Of a stretch of 24,582 nt of DNA, positions 1 through 6,642 are shown piece by piece. This stretch comes from Liminaster sp964567855 (lineage in GTDB: Bacteria > Bacteroidota > Bacteroidia > Bacteroidales > UBA3663), in contig CAZMOE010000038.1 in assembly GCA_964567855.1 (NCBI GenBank), forward strand, positions 1-24,582, written 5' to 3'. The position numbers were made by a program, and so were the translations under genes. The notes beneath the pieces were generated by a model. The model worked only from the letters and a program-made list of their open reading frames with translations, searched no databases and had not been told where the DNA came from. Numbering within the stretch: the first letter of the stretch is position 1; each line of letters opens with the position of its first letter.

Positions 1-1
1 C

Positions 2-373
2 TCTTTGCCTTATGTGGGGAATAAGATGTTTTCAACTAAAAAAGAAAAAATTATCGCACCGCAATGGATGGCTATTCGGGCTGATGGAGATTATGTAGAG
101 TTTTATTGTTGCAGTTATAATTATAGTATAACCAGAGATGGTTCTCTTGTCATAACCAGCGTGCAGAACGGCAGCATTGTTTTTATTGCGCGTAAAAAAG
201 GTGATGACAAGGGCCGGGTTATCGGTTTTCAGGGGAGCGGCAGCAAACATTGGCGTACGTCGCTCATGAATTATCTTTCCGATGATCCTGATTTGTGCAA
301 AAAATTGGAAAATAAGGAAATTGAACCTTCAGATTTGCAACGAATCGCAGATCTTTATCATCCCCAGGAATAA
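2..373 (+). CDS. Hypothetical protein, probably 5'-truncated by the window edge
   Basis: I do not recognise this protein with certainty. The reading frame is open back to the first base of the window, so the gene probably starts upstream. If it starts inside, the candidates are a TTG at 5 or the ATG at 26, giving about 115-122 residues. The visible part is soluble, with no signal peptide or membrane segment. It is rich in short beta-like stretches, then ends in a charged helical segment (DDPDLCKKLENKEIEPSDL) and a YHPQE terminus. That ending resembles, from memory, a widespread group of uncharacterised Bacteroidetes proteins that close with a helical 'sDcPeLxxkIxnkE' segment; this is an inference. 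The stop TAA at 371-373 directly abuts the ATG of the next gene, so the two are almost certainly co-transcribed. The partner is a predicted outer-membrane barrel, which hints at an envelope role but does not establish one. Confidence 0.6.
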   Translation, partial: SLPYVGNKMFSTKKEKIIAPQWMAIRADGDYVEFYCCSYNYSITRDGSLVITSVQNGSIVFIARKKGDDKGRVIGFQGSGSKHWRTSLMNYLSDDPDLCKKLENKEIEPSDLQRIADLYHPQE

Positions 374-928
374 ATGAAGCTCTTACGGATTTTTGTCATT
401 TTCCTGCTATTTTGTTATAGTAGGGAAAATTTTGCTCAAAACGGGTATTTGCATGTTGAATTGCAAGGCGGTTATGAATATTTCTCCAAGATGAGTGATA
501 AGTCGGGGTATGATTTTAATATCGGCTGCCGTTATGCTTTTAGTGACAGGTATTTTGCGGCAGCGATGTTGCATAGTGGCATTAATAATGGCACTTATGA
601 AGGTCTGTATGCCGGGGAAATTGCCGATTTGGATCATACGCTTCGCGAGTATCTGGTAGGTATAGGGCCTGGCATATATCTTTATAATGGCGGGAACCGG
701 TGGATTTATGCAGATCTCCTTGCCGGATACGGATTCGGTGAGGAATTGAAATCTTCGGCGGCCAGTCATTCCAAATCTTTGGAGAGCTTTGCCATAGCAA
801 TACATTTAGGTGCAGAATATCAGATCGCTAATGGTTGGGTGATAGGTGCAGGTATCGGAGGATACTATGTCGGTAGAGAGATTTGTCCTGCCGTGAATTT
901 GAAATGGGGGGTATTTCTCAATCTTTGA
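374..928 (+). CDS. Small predicted outer-membrane beta-barrel protein
   Basis: This 184-residue protein starts at an ATG immediately after the stop of the preceding gene. Residues 1-21 form a plausible signal peptide: basic MKLLR, then a hydrophobic core, with cleavage likely near ENFA/QNG. The mature part alternates short amphipathic strands rich in Gly and aromatic residues (for example VELQGGYEY, VGIGPGIYLY, WIYADLLAGYGF, IHLGAEYQI, VIGAGIGGYYVG) and ends in a strand WGVFLNL. This is the pattern of a small porin-like or OmpW/OmpA-N-like barrel of about eight strands. No OmpA peptidoglycan-binding domain follows. The barrel prediction rests on pattern only, and the substrate or role is unknown. 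A strong terminator closes the unit. Confidence 0.65.
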   Translation: MKLLRIFVIFLLFCYSRENFAQNGYLHVELQGGYEYFSKMSDKSGYDFNIGCRYAFSDRYFAAAMLHSGINNGTYEGLYAGEIADLDHTLREYLVGIGPGIYLYNGGNRWIYADLLAGYGFGEELKSSAASHSKSLESFAIAIHLGAEYQIANGWVIGAGIGGYYVGREICPAVNLKWGVFLNL

Positions 929-944
929 TTTTCTTTTGTAGTGG

Positions 945-982
945 TTAACGGGATTGACAAGAGTCAATCCCGTTAATTTTTT
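945..982 (+). terminator. Rho-independent terminator after the barrel gene
   Basis: A perfect 14-bp stem, TTAACGGGATTGAC (945-958) with GTCAATCCCGTTAA (963-976), encloses an AAGA loop and is followed by six T (977-982). It starts 17 bases after the barrel gene's stop codon. Confidence 0.92.
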
Positions 983-1321
983 GAATGGTGAAGAGCTTCT
1001 CGGGTCTTATTGAGGGACTATGTCGTTCCGGAATGCATTGCCGATCTTTTATTTATGAAGAGTTTTCTTGGTCGGGCTTATTGTTCTGTAATACATGGAG
1101 AAAAATGTGATGTCTGTATCTCTTCTGATGTGAAAAATGGCTCTATTGGGGAAATAATTTGTTAAAAAGGTGTTAAAATAGGCCCGATTCCACAAAATAT
1201 GGGTTTAAAAATGATGTTTATATAAATATTGCATTTCCTTTGTATGGAAACGAGTCGGAAAAGACGTCTGTAGAGATAATGAAACGGCTTTTCTTTATTT
1301 TTTACCTATAAAATTACAGCC
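983..1321. other. Gene-poor stretch upstream of the 59-aa peptide gene
   Basis: No convincing gene lies in these 339 bases. It is AT-rich toward its right end. The only promoter-like string is TTCCTTTG at 1235-1242, one base away from the TAnnTTTG box, with no good TTTG partner 19-21 bases upstream. If it is used, transcription would start near 1249 and leave a leader of about 70 bases before the ATG at 1322. Within that leader GAAAAG (1258-1263) can pair with CTTTTC (1278-1283), just before a T-rich run, so a weak attenuator-like hairpin is conceivable. A 36-codon ORF at 1055-1165 is not supported. Confidence 0.4.
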
Positions 1322-1501
1322 ATGAAACGCAAACCGTATGTAAGTCCTGAGATTGAAGTTATTCAGATCGAGCCGGAGGGTATTGTTTTAGGTTCTCCCG
1401 GAGATTCTTCCTCTTTGATACCTATCGATGATGACGAAAACGGATCTATAGATCGAAAACCTCGAAGCCGAAGAGATTGGGAAGATTATGAGGCCTTTTG
1501 A
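1322..1501 (+). CDS. Small acidic precursor-like peptide of unknown function (59 aa)
   Basis: The gene starts at ATG 1322 and ends at TGA 1499-1501, encoding 59 residues. The N-terminus (MKRKPYVSPEIEVIQIEPE, residues 1-19) shows a pattern I recall from many short uncharacterised Bacteroidales proteins: a basic start, then Y-x-x-P-x-I-E-V-I-x-I-E. A Gly-Ser-Pro-Gly turn follows (G24-S-P-G27). The C-terminal half is low in hydrophobics and very polar: an acidic DDDEN patch (36-40) and a basic RKPRSRR patch (45-51), ending in WEDYEAF. There is no signal peptide, membrane segment or cysteine. The layout (conserved front, G-S-P-G break, variable tail) looks like a leader plus core peptide, but no modifying enzyme, protease or exporter is present nearby, so a RiPP-like role is only a guess. 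The gene stands alone between two terminators and converges on the 69-aa gene. Confidence 0.7.
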   Translation: MKRKPYVSPEIEVIQIEPEGIVLGSPGDSSSLIPIDDDENGSIDRKPRSRRDWEDYEAF

Positions 1502-1545
1502 TAATGTCCGGTACGTTGAATTTTTACGAAAAATGTGCCTATCGA

Positions 1546-1587
1546 TAAAACCGGGGCGATATGATTTCCCATATTGCCCCGGTTTTA
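1546..1587. terminator. Bidirectional terminator between convergent small genes
   Basis: A 17-bp stem with one G-T pair, TAAAACCGGGGCGATAT (1546-1562) against ATATTGCCCCGGTTTTA (1571-1587), has an 8-base loop. A-rich and T-rich flanks make it usable from both strands, for the 59-aa gene on + and the 69-aa gene on -. Confidence 0.9.
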
Positions 1588-1633
1588 TTAAGCATGTTTT
1601 CGGTACGATTTTTTGTTGTGCCGTAATAATCGG

Positions 1634-1843
1634 TTACATAGCGTAATCGTCAGGATTTTGTGACTGCCGATGTCTGTGGACGATTTTCAACCGTAGCAGA
1701 TCATGGACAATCTTTTTGTCTTTGCCACCTTTTATTTTTTTGCCATGGGCGATGCTATGCACATGCCATGGTGTCGTAAAATGTTTAAACGCCAGTTTGA
1801 TATAGGTGGAGCGATGGCGGGAAACTAAGAATTTTAAAAACAT
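1634..1843 (-). CDS. Small basic hypothetical protein (69 aa)
   Basis: This 69-residue protein is encoded on the minus strand from ATG at 1843. I do not recognise a named family. It is strongly basic and histidine-rich. A helical middle reads KLAFKHFTTPWHVHSIAHGK (residues 17-36), followed by a K-rich turn (KKIKGGKDKK) and a second helix (IVHDLLRLKIVHRHR). The spacing of two helices around a turn, together with a 'T-x-x-x-V-x-x-[IL]-A-H-G-K' stretch, is reminiscent of short Bacteroidetes proteins with a helix-turn-helix-like look, so nucleic-acid binding is possible but unproven. The gene lies 45 bases downstream of the GH105 gene with no terminator between them, so it may be the last gene of the pectin transcript. 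I see no promoter of its own. Its 3' end faces the shared terminator at 1546-1587. Confidence 0.6.
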   Translation of the reverse strand: MFLKFLVSRHRSTYIKLAFKHFTTPWHVHSIAHGKKIKGGKDKKIVHDLLRLKIVHRHRQSQNPDDYAM

Positions 1844-1888
1844 GTATTTATAGGTTTAAGCGTGTTATCCTATAATGAATTTGCCGTA

Positions 1889-3127
1889 TTATTGAGCCGG
1901 AGCCTTTAGTTCCTCCCCATATTTTTCCACCAAAAGGGCTGCCATGATGTAGGGACCTACACCCTTGGGGTCGTTGTCTCTTACGATTTCATGGACATAG
2001 TAGTCGAATGAGCCGGAACGATAGGGCGTTCCTCCCAATCCGGCCACACCGCATACGCGGGTCAGAGAAATGGTACCGTCCTTATCCGTACGGATGAAGT
2101 ATCGGTTCAGACCGTTGTAGGCATTGATGCCATGTTTCCAATATTCCGCCGGCAAATATCCTTTTAGCGCCCCTTTCAGGAAAGTATAGGCGAACATGGC
2201 CGTGCAGGAGGTCTCCTGATAGTTGCCTTCCTGTCCCATGCAGTCCAATACCTGATACCAGGCACCGCTTTCCTTGTCCTGTATTTTTACCAATTGTTTG
2301 CAGAGCGGTTGCAATATGTTCAGGATGCTGTCGCGTCCCGGATGGTTATCCGGCAGGAAGTCCAGAACATCCACCATGGCCATGCAATACCATCCCAAGG
2401 CGCGTCCCCAGACGTGAGGGGCCTGTCCTGTGGTCTTGTTCGCCCACTTTTGTTCCTTGCTTTCGTCCCACGCGTGTCGGTAAAGTCCGGTTTTGGCATC
2501 GTACGTATGACGGGCAATGATTGTGAACTGGCGGACTATATCATCGTATGCCTTTGTCTGTTCTTCGCCTGTCAGGAATGTTTTTGCATACTCTGCGTAA
2601 AAAGGACTTCCCATATAGATTCCGTCTAACCACATCTGGTGGGGGTATGCTTTTTTATGCCAAAAGCCGCCTTCTGAAACGCGCGGGTGAAGCGTCAGCT
2701 GTTTGTAGATAGTGTCGAGTGCGGTCTTGTAGCGGGGATCGCCGGTGCGGGCATACATTCTGAATAGGATTTTGGCGGGATTCACATGGTCAAGCGTGTA
2801 GTTGGTCAACCGGTACGTCCTGATCTGTCCTTTGGAGTCTATGATCGTGTCGCAATAGGTTTTTGCATAATCGTAGATGAATTCAGCATGTTCGTCGTAT
2901 TGGTCTGCGGCATCCATGAAGGACTGTAATTCAAGCCCGTGGCAATAGTTCCATTTAAGTTTGGGCGAGAAATCTATCATCCAGGCCTCCGGCATTCTCG
3001 ATATTTCCGATTTCACCATGCTGATGGATTGCGGAACATCTTTTCGCGCCAGCGCAGGTGTGGTCAAAAGTGCACAAAAGGCTGTCGCGAGAAGCGGTTT
3101 TACGATAGTTTTTTTCGATTTTTTCAT
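1889..3127 (-). CDS. Secreted GH105 unsaturated rhamnogalacturonyl hydrolase (YteR/RhiN type)
   Basis: GH105/GH88-type enzymes remove the 4,5-unsaturated galacturonic acid left at the non-reducing end of oligosaccharides after pectate or rhamnogalacturonan lyase action. The 412-residue protein starts with a clear signal peptide (KKSKK, hydrophobic core, cleavage likely after TPALA near residue 27). The (alpha/alpha)6 barrel occupies most of the rest. Diagnostic segments are HQMWLDGIYMG (163-173; D168 matches the conserved catalytic Asp of the family), HAWDE (218-222), HVWGRALGWY (238-247), SGAWYQVLD (287-295), and the C-terminal GTPYRSGSFDYYVHE and DPKGVGPYIMA (386-396). The length is normal for the secreted members. 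It follows the pectin esterase gene by 21 bases and is clearly in its operon, which supports a pectin or RG-I substrate. The exact substrate cannot be read from sequence. Confidence 0.92.
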   Translation of the reverse strand: MKKSKKTIVKPLLATAFCALLTTPALARKDVPQSISMVKSEISRMPEAWMIDFSPKLKWNYCHGLELQSFMDAADQYDEHAEFIYDYAKTYCDTIIDSKGQIRTYRLTNYTLDHVNPAKILFRMYARTGDPRYKTALDTIYKQLTLHPRVSEGGFWHKKAYPHQMWLDGIYMGSPFYAEYAKTFLTGEEQTKAYDDIVRQFTIIARHTYDAKTGLYRHAWDESKEQKWANKTTGQAPHVWGRALGWYCMAMVDVLDFLPDNHPGRDSILNILQPLCKQLVKIQDKESGAWYQVLDCMGQEGNYQETSCTAMFAYTFLKGALKGYLPAEYWKHGINAYNGLNRYFIRTDKDGTISLTRVCGVAGLGGTPYRSGSFDYYVHEIVRDNDPKGVGPYIMAALLVEKYGEELKAPAQ

Positions 3128-3148
3128 TTGCGGTATTTATTTTCAGGT

Positions 3149-4930
3149 TTATAATGCAGTTGATGATGCGGGAGTGATTTCCGGTTTCCAATCATCGTCT
3201 CCCTTCAGGATATTTTCAATCGTATAGGCCCGACTTTCTTTGGGCGTGAGTCGGTGACTCCATTTTACCCGCTTGTCGAGGTTCGCCCCTGGGCCGGTGC
3301 AGTCATATTCGGCATAGAAAGAGGTCTTTTCCGCCTGTTTCTTGTTCCAGTTATTCCATCCTTCCGGGCGGATGAAATCATCCATCCGGCAGCGAATGTA
3401 GACTACTTGAGCATAATCGCGCCACGGACGTCCCAGATCGGCTTTTACACCGTCAGCCGCAGTCAGGTGGCAGTCGAAAAAGACGTATCCGTATTTCTGG
3501 CCTTGTGGGGTAGCGGCTGCGGTGACATGGCCGTTTCCGATGCTATGCAGCCGGCAACGATTGAATACGGCAGTGGCCCAGCCGAAGATATAGTCGACGG
3601 TCCCCTCGATATAACAATCTTCGTAATATTGCCGGCTCTGGCTATTGTATTTCTGCCCGTAGGCATACAGGGTGTCCTGGTGGCCGAGGAATTTGCAATT
3701 GCGGAAAACCGCACGGTCGCCTTTGACAAGAATCGCCACTGCCTGACCTACTGGGCCGGCTGTATTGCTGAATGTAATGCCGTCGGCTTCAAAGTCGGGC
3801 GCATAGACGTAGAAACTCGCACTGCCCGAGGTACCTTTGTTTTCGCCGAAACGGTTCGGCCGGTTGGCATAGTCGTCGTAGGTGACGGTTACCTCTCCCG
3901 GGGTGCGGGCAACGAGTTTCACGTGTTCCTTGCTTTCCGCTACGATGACTTTTTCCTTATATGTGCCGGGGCAAACGAGGATGGTAGTCGTATTTTTCCG
4001 ATAATCAGGCACTGCATCGATGGCTTCCTGTATTGTAAAGAAATCGCCGCTGCCGTCTTGGGCGACTACAAGATCGTAATGGCGGATAAAAGGTTTCAGG
4101 GCCGGTACAGCCTCGCCTATGGCATCGACGGTCAGGCCTGCGATGACGCGTGCACCGTACACATTCAGATGCGTATTGTCCTTCCGGCCTTTGGGAGCGG
4201 CGAGGTTGGTATCCGGCTCTATCCAGCAGTATAGTTTTTTGCTTTCTTCCGCACCCATGCCCTGTACAAGATCATGAGTAATCTTGTTCATGTCTACGAA
4301 CGGCACGTTCAGCTCCCGGGCGACATTGCGGGGTGCGGCCAGATAATCCAGCACGGTTCCGTCTTCTTTGACAAGAATATGCGTTTCGATCAAAGAATCT
4401 CCCTCAGCATTGGTTTTGGTCGTATTCACACCGTGGAGGTCGTCATCGGTCACGGCATTTTTATTGTCGAAGAAGTTACGGCGGACGATACTGTTGAAGA
4501 GCACCGGAATGCCGCCTTTAGCACGGGTTTCATTGCAGAATTTGCGGAGGTTATCGTCGAAAGTGCTTCCCGGATCGGTATGCCGGTCGGCTTTCGGTTT
4601 TTCATCATTATGTCCGAACTGGATGAAGACATAATCTCCGGGCCTGATTTTGTCCAGTACGACCTGCCAGCGTCCTTCATCGATGAAACTCTTGGAACTC
4701 CGGCCGTTGACAGCATGATTGTCGACGATGATGTCATCGGTAAAGAATCCCTGCAGGGCCTGGCCCCAGCCGCGCTCCTGATTGTCCTTGTCGGTCGGTT
4801 TGTTGGCCATGGTGGAGTCTCCGATCATGAAGATGGTAGTTTTCTGCTTCGTGCCCGCACTGATGAAGATAAGGGATAGCAGACACAGAAAAAAAGTCTT
4901 TTGCAAAAAAGATAATGATAGCTTTTTCAT
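3149..4930 (-). CDS. Bifunctional pectin esterase: SGNH (CE12-like) acetylesterase fused to CE8 pectin methylesterase
   Basis: This 593-residue secreted protein carries two catalytic domains. After a signal peptide (about residues 1-26), residues 31-280 form an SGNH hydrolase of the rhamnogalacturonan acetylesterase type: GDST at 37-40 (S39 nucleophile), NGRSS at 75-79, FGHND at 105-109, and DNTH at 251-254 (D251/H254). Residues 285-580 form a CE8 pectin methylesterase beta-helix: DLVVAQDGSGDFFTIQEAI at 286-304, GHQDTLY (D419, general acid/base), GTVDYIFG (D446, nucleophile) and LGRPW (R501). All key residues are present, so both activities are expected: removal of acetyl and of methyl ester groups from pectin, which opens the backbone to lyases. 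The downstream GH105 gene acts on lyase products. The ATG at 4930 has a good promoter about 50 bases upstream. The SGNH half could be specific for another acetylated sugar. Confidence 0.92.
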   Translation of the reverse strand: MKKLSLSFLQKTFFLCLLSLIFISAGTKQKTTIFMIGDSTMANKPTDKDNQERGWGQALQGFFTDDIIVDNHAVNGRSSKSFIDEGRWQVVLDKIRPGDYVFIQFGHNDEKPKADRHTDPGSTFDDNLRKFCNETRAKGGIPVLFNSIVRRNFFDNKNAVTDDDLHGVNTTKTNAEGDSLIETHILVKEDGTVLDYLAAPRNVARELNVPFVDMNKITHDLVQGMGAEESKKLYCWIEPDTNLAAPKGRKDNTHLNVYGARVIAGLTVDAIGEAVPALKPFIRHYDLVVAQDGSGDFFTIQEAIDAVPDYRKNTTTILVCPGTYKEKVIVAESKEHVKLVARTPGEVTVTYDDYANRPNRFGENKGTSGSASFYVYAPDFEADGITFSNTAGPVGQAVAILVKGDRAVFRNCKFLGHQDTLYAYGQKYNSQSRQYYEDCYIEGTVDYIFGWATAVFNRCRLHSIGNGHVTAAATPQGQKYGYVFFDCHLTAADGVKADLGRPWRDYAQVVYIRCRMDDFIRPEGWNNWNKKQAEKTSFYAEYDCTGPGANLDKRVKWSHRLTPKESRAYTIENILKGDDDWKPEITPASSTAL

Positions 4931-4976
4931 GGACTATGTGAACGATTGGTAGTTAGTGTTTTATTTTAAGTTAGGG

Positions 4977-5008
4977 CAAAGATAGGCAGAAAATAAAGAA
5001 TGTACAAA
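4977..5008 (-). promoter_or_regulatory. Promoter of the pectin esterase-GH105 operon
   Basis: On the minus strand a TTTG box (5008-5005), a 20-base spacer and TATCTTTG (4984-4977) match the Bacteroidetes housekeeping promoter (-33 TTTG, -7 TAnnTTTG). The predicted start is near 4970, leaving a leader of about 40 bases before the ATG at 4930. The -33 box directly adjoins the stop codon of the GT2 gene. Confidence 0.8.
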
Positions 5009-5009
5009 T

Positions 5010-5966
5010 TTATTTAAATGATTCTTGGGCAATGATGAGCAATTTGTATAAATCATAAAGTCCGGGAGAGGGATGTTCATGATCGAGTCGGCATTCCAGC
5101 CATGGCTTCAGTTGTTTTGCATGGCGGTTGAGGAGAGACAGGATGCCGCAGCGGCGTAGTTTTTTCGCATATCGCAGCAAAGTGATTCCGTCGGCCTCGG
5201 TTTCTGTGAGGAAGGTGTTTCGCAGTAGTATCAGGTTTCTGACCGCCTCCTCGGTTTTTGCTAAAAAATGGCGGTTGTCATCCAGTTGCAGATGGGTGAC
5301 CGGATTATCGATATACCGGATATCTCCTCCGGCCCGTTGGATCTCTATTCCGAATCGGGTATCTTCATGTCCGTAGCGTTTCATGGCTTCATCGAACCGG
5401 ATAGCAAGGAAGTCGGTCCGGCGAATCATGAAATTGTTTGAAAGGAATGCCTTGCGTCGGTGTGATTGCTGCGGGGCCGGCTCCCGGAGCGAACCTATAG
5501 TCCAATGTAGCCGGCATTCGTTCGGATAGAACTCCTGCTTCTTGTATATACGCCCTCCGCAGATGACTGTCGGGGCGTTTTTATCGCCTGTGTGCTGGCT
5601 GATGGCCGACAGATAGCGTCGCAGATAGTCTTGGTGGCCGATTTCTGAATCGCAGTCCATAAAAAGCAGCCAGGTGTAGGCGCTTTCTTCTGCCAGCCGG
5701 TTGCGGATGGCAGAGCGGCCGATGTTTTCCTTCAGACAGATATGTCTGATAATCTTGTGAGCGGTGGTATCCGGATTGCTGCAGGTATTTCCCAGTTCCT
5801 CTGAGGCTCTTCGGCAGGCGCCGGCATTGTCTTCGGCAAAGGTGGTCGAGCCATCTTCCATAGCGATGATCTCGAACGGTATCTGCAAGGCTATCGCCTG
5901 ACGGCATAATTCGAGAATGAGTTGTCCGCATGGGGTATTATAGATCGGAAGAAGGATCGACAGCAT
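5010..5966 (-). CDS. Glycosyltransferase family 2 protein
   Basis: This is a 318-residue cytoplasmic glycosyltransferase with a GT-A fold. It starts MLSILLPIYN, the usual first strand of GT2. It then shows EDGST (37-41), NIGRSAIRN (81-89), the metal-binding DCD motif in FMDCDSE (104-106), and GHEDTRFG (199-206), the conserved E-D region of the acceptor/catalytic site. There is no transmembrane segment or second domain; the last 80 residues are helical and polar. It would transfer a sugar from a nucleotide donor to an unknown acceptor, probably in glycan or protein glycosylation. It follows marC by 4 bases and ends the long minus-strand gene run. No polysaccharide cluster surrounds it, so the product cannot be inferred. 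No terminator is visible after its stop, so read-through into the pectin operon is possible. Confidence 0.88.
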   Translation of the reverse strand: MLSILLPIYNTPCGQLILELCRQAIALQIPFEIIAMEDGSTTFAEDNAGACRRASEELGNTCSNPDTTAHKIIRHICLKENIGRSAIRNRLAEESAYTWLLFMDCDSEIGHQDYLRRYLSAISQHTGDKNAPTVICGGRIYKKQEFYPNECRLHWTIGSLREPAPQQSHRRKAFLSNNFMIRRTDFLAIRFDEAMKRYGHEDTRFGIEIQRAGGDIRYIDNPVTHLQLDDNRHFLAKTEEAVRNLILLRNTFLTETEADGITLLRYAKKLRRCGILSLLNRHAKQLKPWLECRLDHEHPSPGLYDLYKLLIIAQESFK

Positions 5967-5970
5967 CGTG

Positions 5971-6561
5971 TTACAGGTTAAGCAATGCGGCTACGTTATT
6001 GGTGAAAAGCTTGACGGCAATCGCCATGAGGATGATGCCGAAAAATTTGCGCAGAATATAGATTCCGCCTTTCCCTAAAAGCCGTTCAAGCAAGTGTACC
6101 TTTTTCAGGACGATGTACACGATGCCGATGTTTAAGATGAGGGCGATCAAGATATTCAGGATATTATATTCCGCACGCAATGAAATCAATGCCGTGAATG
6201 TGCCGGCCCCCGCAATCAAAGGGAATACCAGGGGAACGAATGTGGTCATGCCTTTCGGGCCGTCATTATAGTGGATAATCTCGATGCCCAAGGTCATTTC
6301 CAGCGACATGATGAAGATAACCAGCGCGCCGGCTGCGGCGAATGAATTGATGTCGACTGCGAAAAGCTGGAGAATCAGGTTGCCGAGAAAGAGGAAGACC
6401 ACCAGCACGATGAGCGAATAAATGGTGACTTGCCCGGCCTTGATGTCGCCGGTTTTTTCTTGCAGGTCGATGACGATAGGGGTCATTCCCGTCGCATCGA
6501 TCATAGCGAATAGCACGATGAAAGCACTGATTATTTCTTTGATATTGAATGAAAGTTCCAT
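5971..6561 (-). CDS. MarC family integral membrane protein
   Basis: This 196-residue protein has about six hydrophobic segments (for example IISAFIVLFAMIDATGMTPI, VTIYSLIVLVVFLFLGNLIL, AAAGALVIFIMSLEM, ILNILIALILNIGIVYIVL, FFGIILMAIAVKLF). It carries the family-typical FPLIAGAGTFTALISLRAEY stretch in the middle. The length and topology match the MarC/UPF0056 family of inner-membrane proteins, whose transported substrate, if any, is not established; the early link to antibiotic resistance in E. coli was not upheld. The gene lies 81 bases after the S41 protease gene and 4 bases before the GT2 gene, within the argS-to-GT2 run. The 81-base gap carries a hairpin (6621-6642), so a separate start for marC cannot be excluded. 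Confidence 0.9.
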   Translation of the reverse strand: MELSFNIKEIISAFIVLFAMIDATGMTPIVIDLQEKTGDIKAGQVTIYSLIVLVVFLFLGNLILQLFAVDINSFAAAGALVIFIMSLEMTLGIEIIHYNDGPKGMTTFVPLVFPLIAGAGTFTALISLRAEYNILNILIALILNIGIVYIVLKKVHLLERLLGKGGIYILRKFFGIILMAIAVKLFTNNVAALLNL

Positions 6562-6620
6562 ATCGGTGATTGATAAAAGATGAATATGATTTTGTGTATT
6601 GATTATTGTGTTTGAAATGC

Positions 6621-6642
6621 CGGCTGATCTTCCGATCGGCCG
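6621..6642. other. Hairpin just after the S41 protease stop codon
   Basis: CGGCTGATC (6621-6629) pairs with GATCGGCCG (6634-6642) around a TTCC loop, with a single T-G pair that becomes an A-C mismatch in the minus-strand transcript. It directly follows the protease stop codon in the direction of transcription. No T run follows on the minus strand, so it is not a canonical terminator. It may slow 3' exonucleases or be fortuitous. Confidence 0.35.

Noticed and set aside
1055..1165. 36-codon ORF with four cysteines on the plus strand in the gap after the barrel gene
   Set aside because: No promoter or leader evidence and no recognisable pattern; a chance ORF of this length is expected in AT-rich DNA.
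3254..4879. Long plus-strand ORFs of 326 and 201 codons opposite the pectin esterase gene
   Set aside because: They are antisense to a gene with intact catalytic motifs, and their translations lack domain features. They arise from codon bias.
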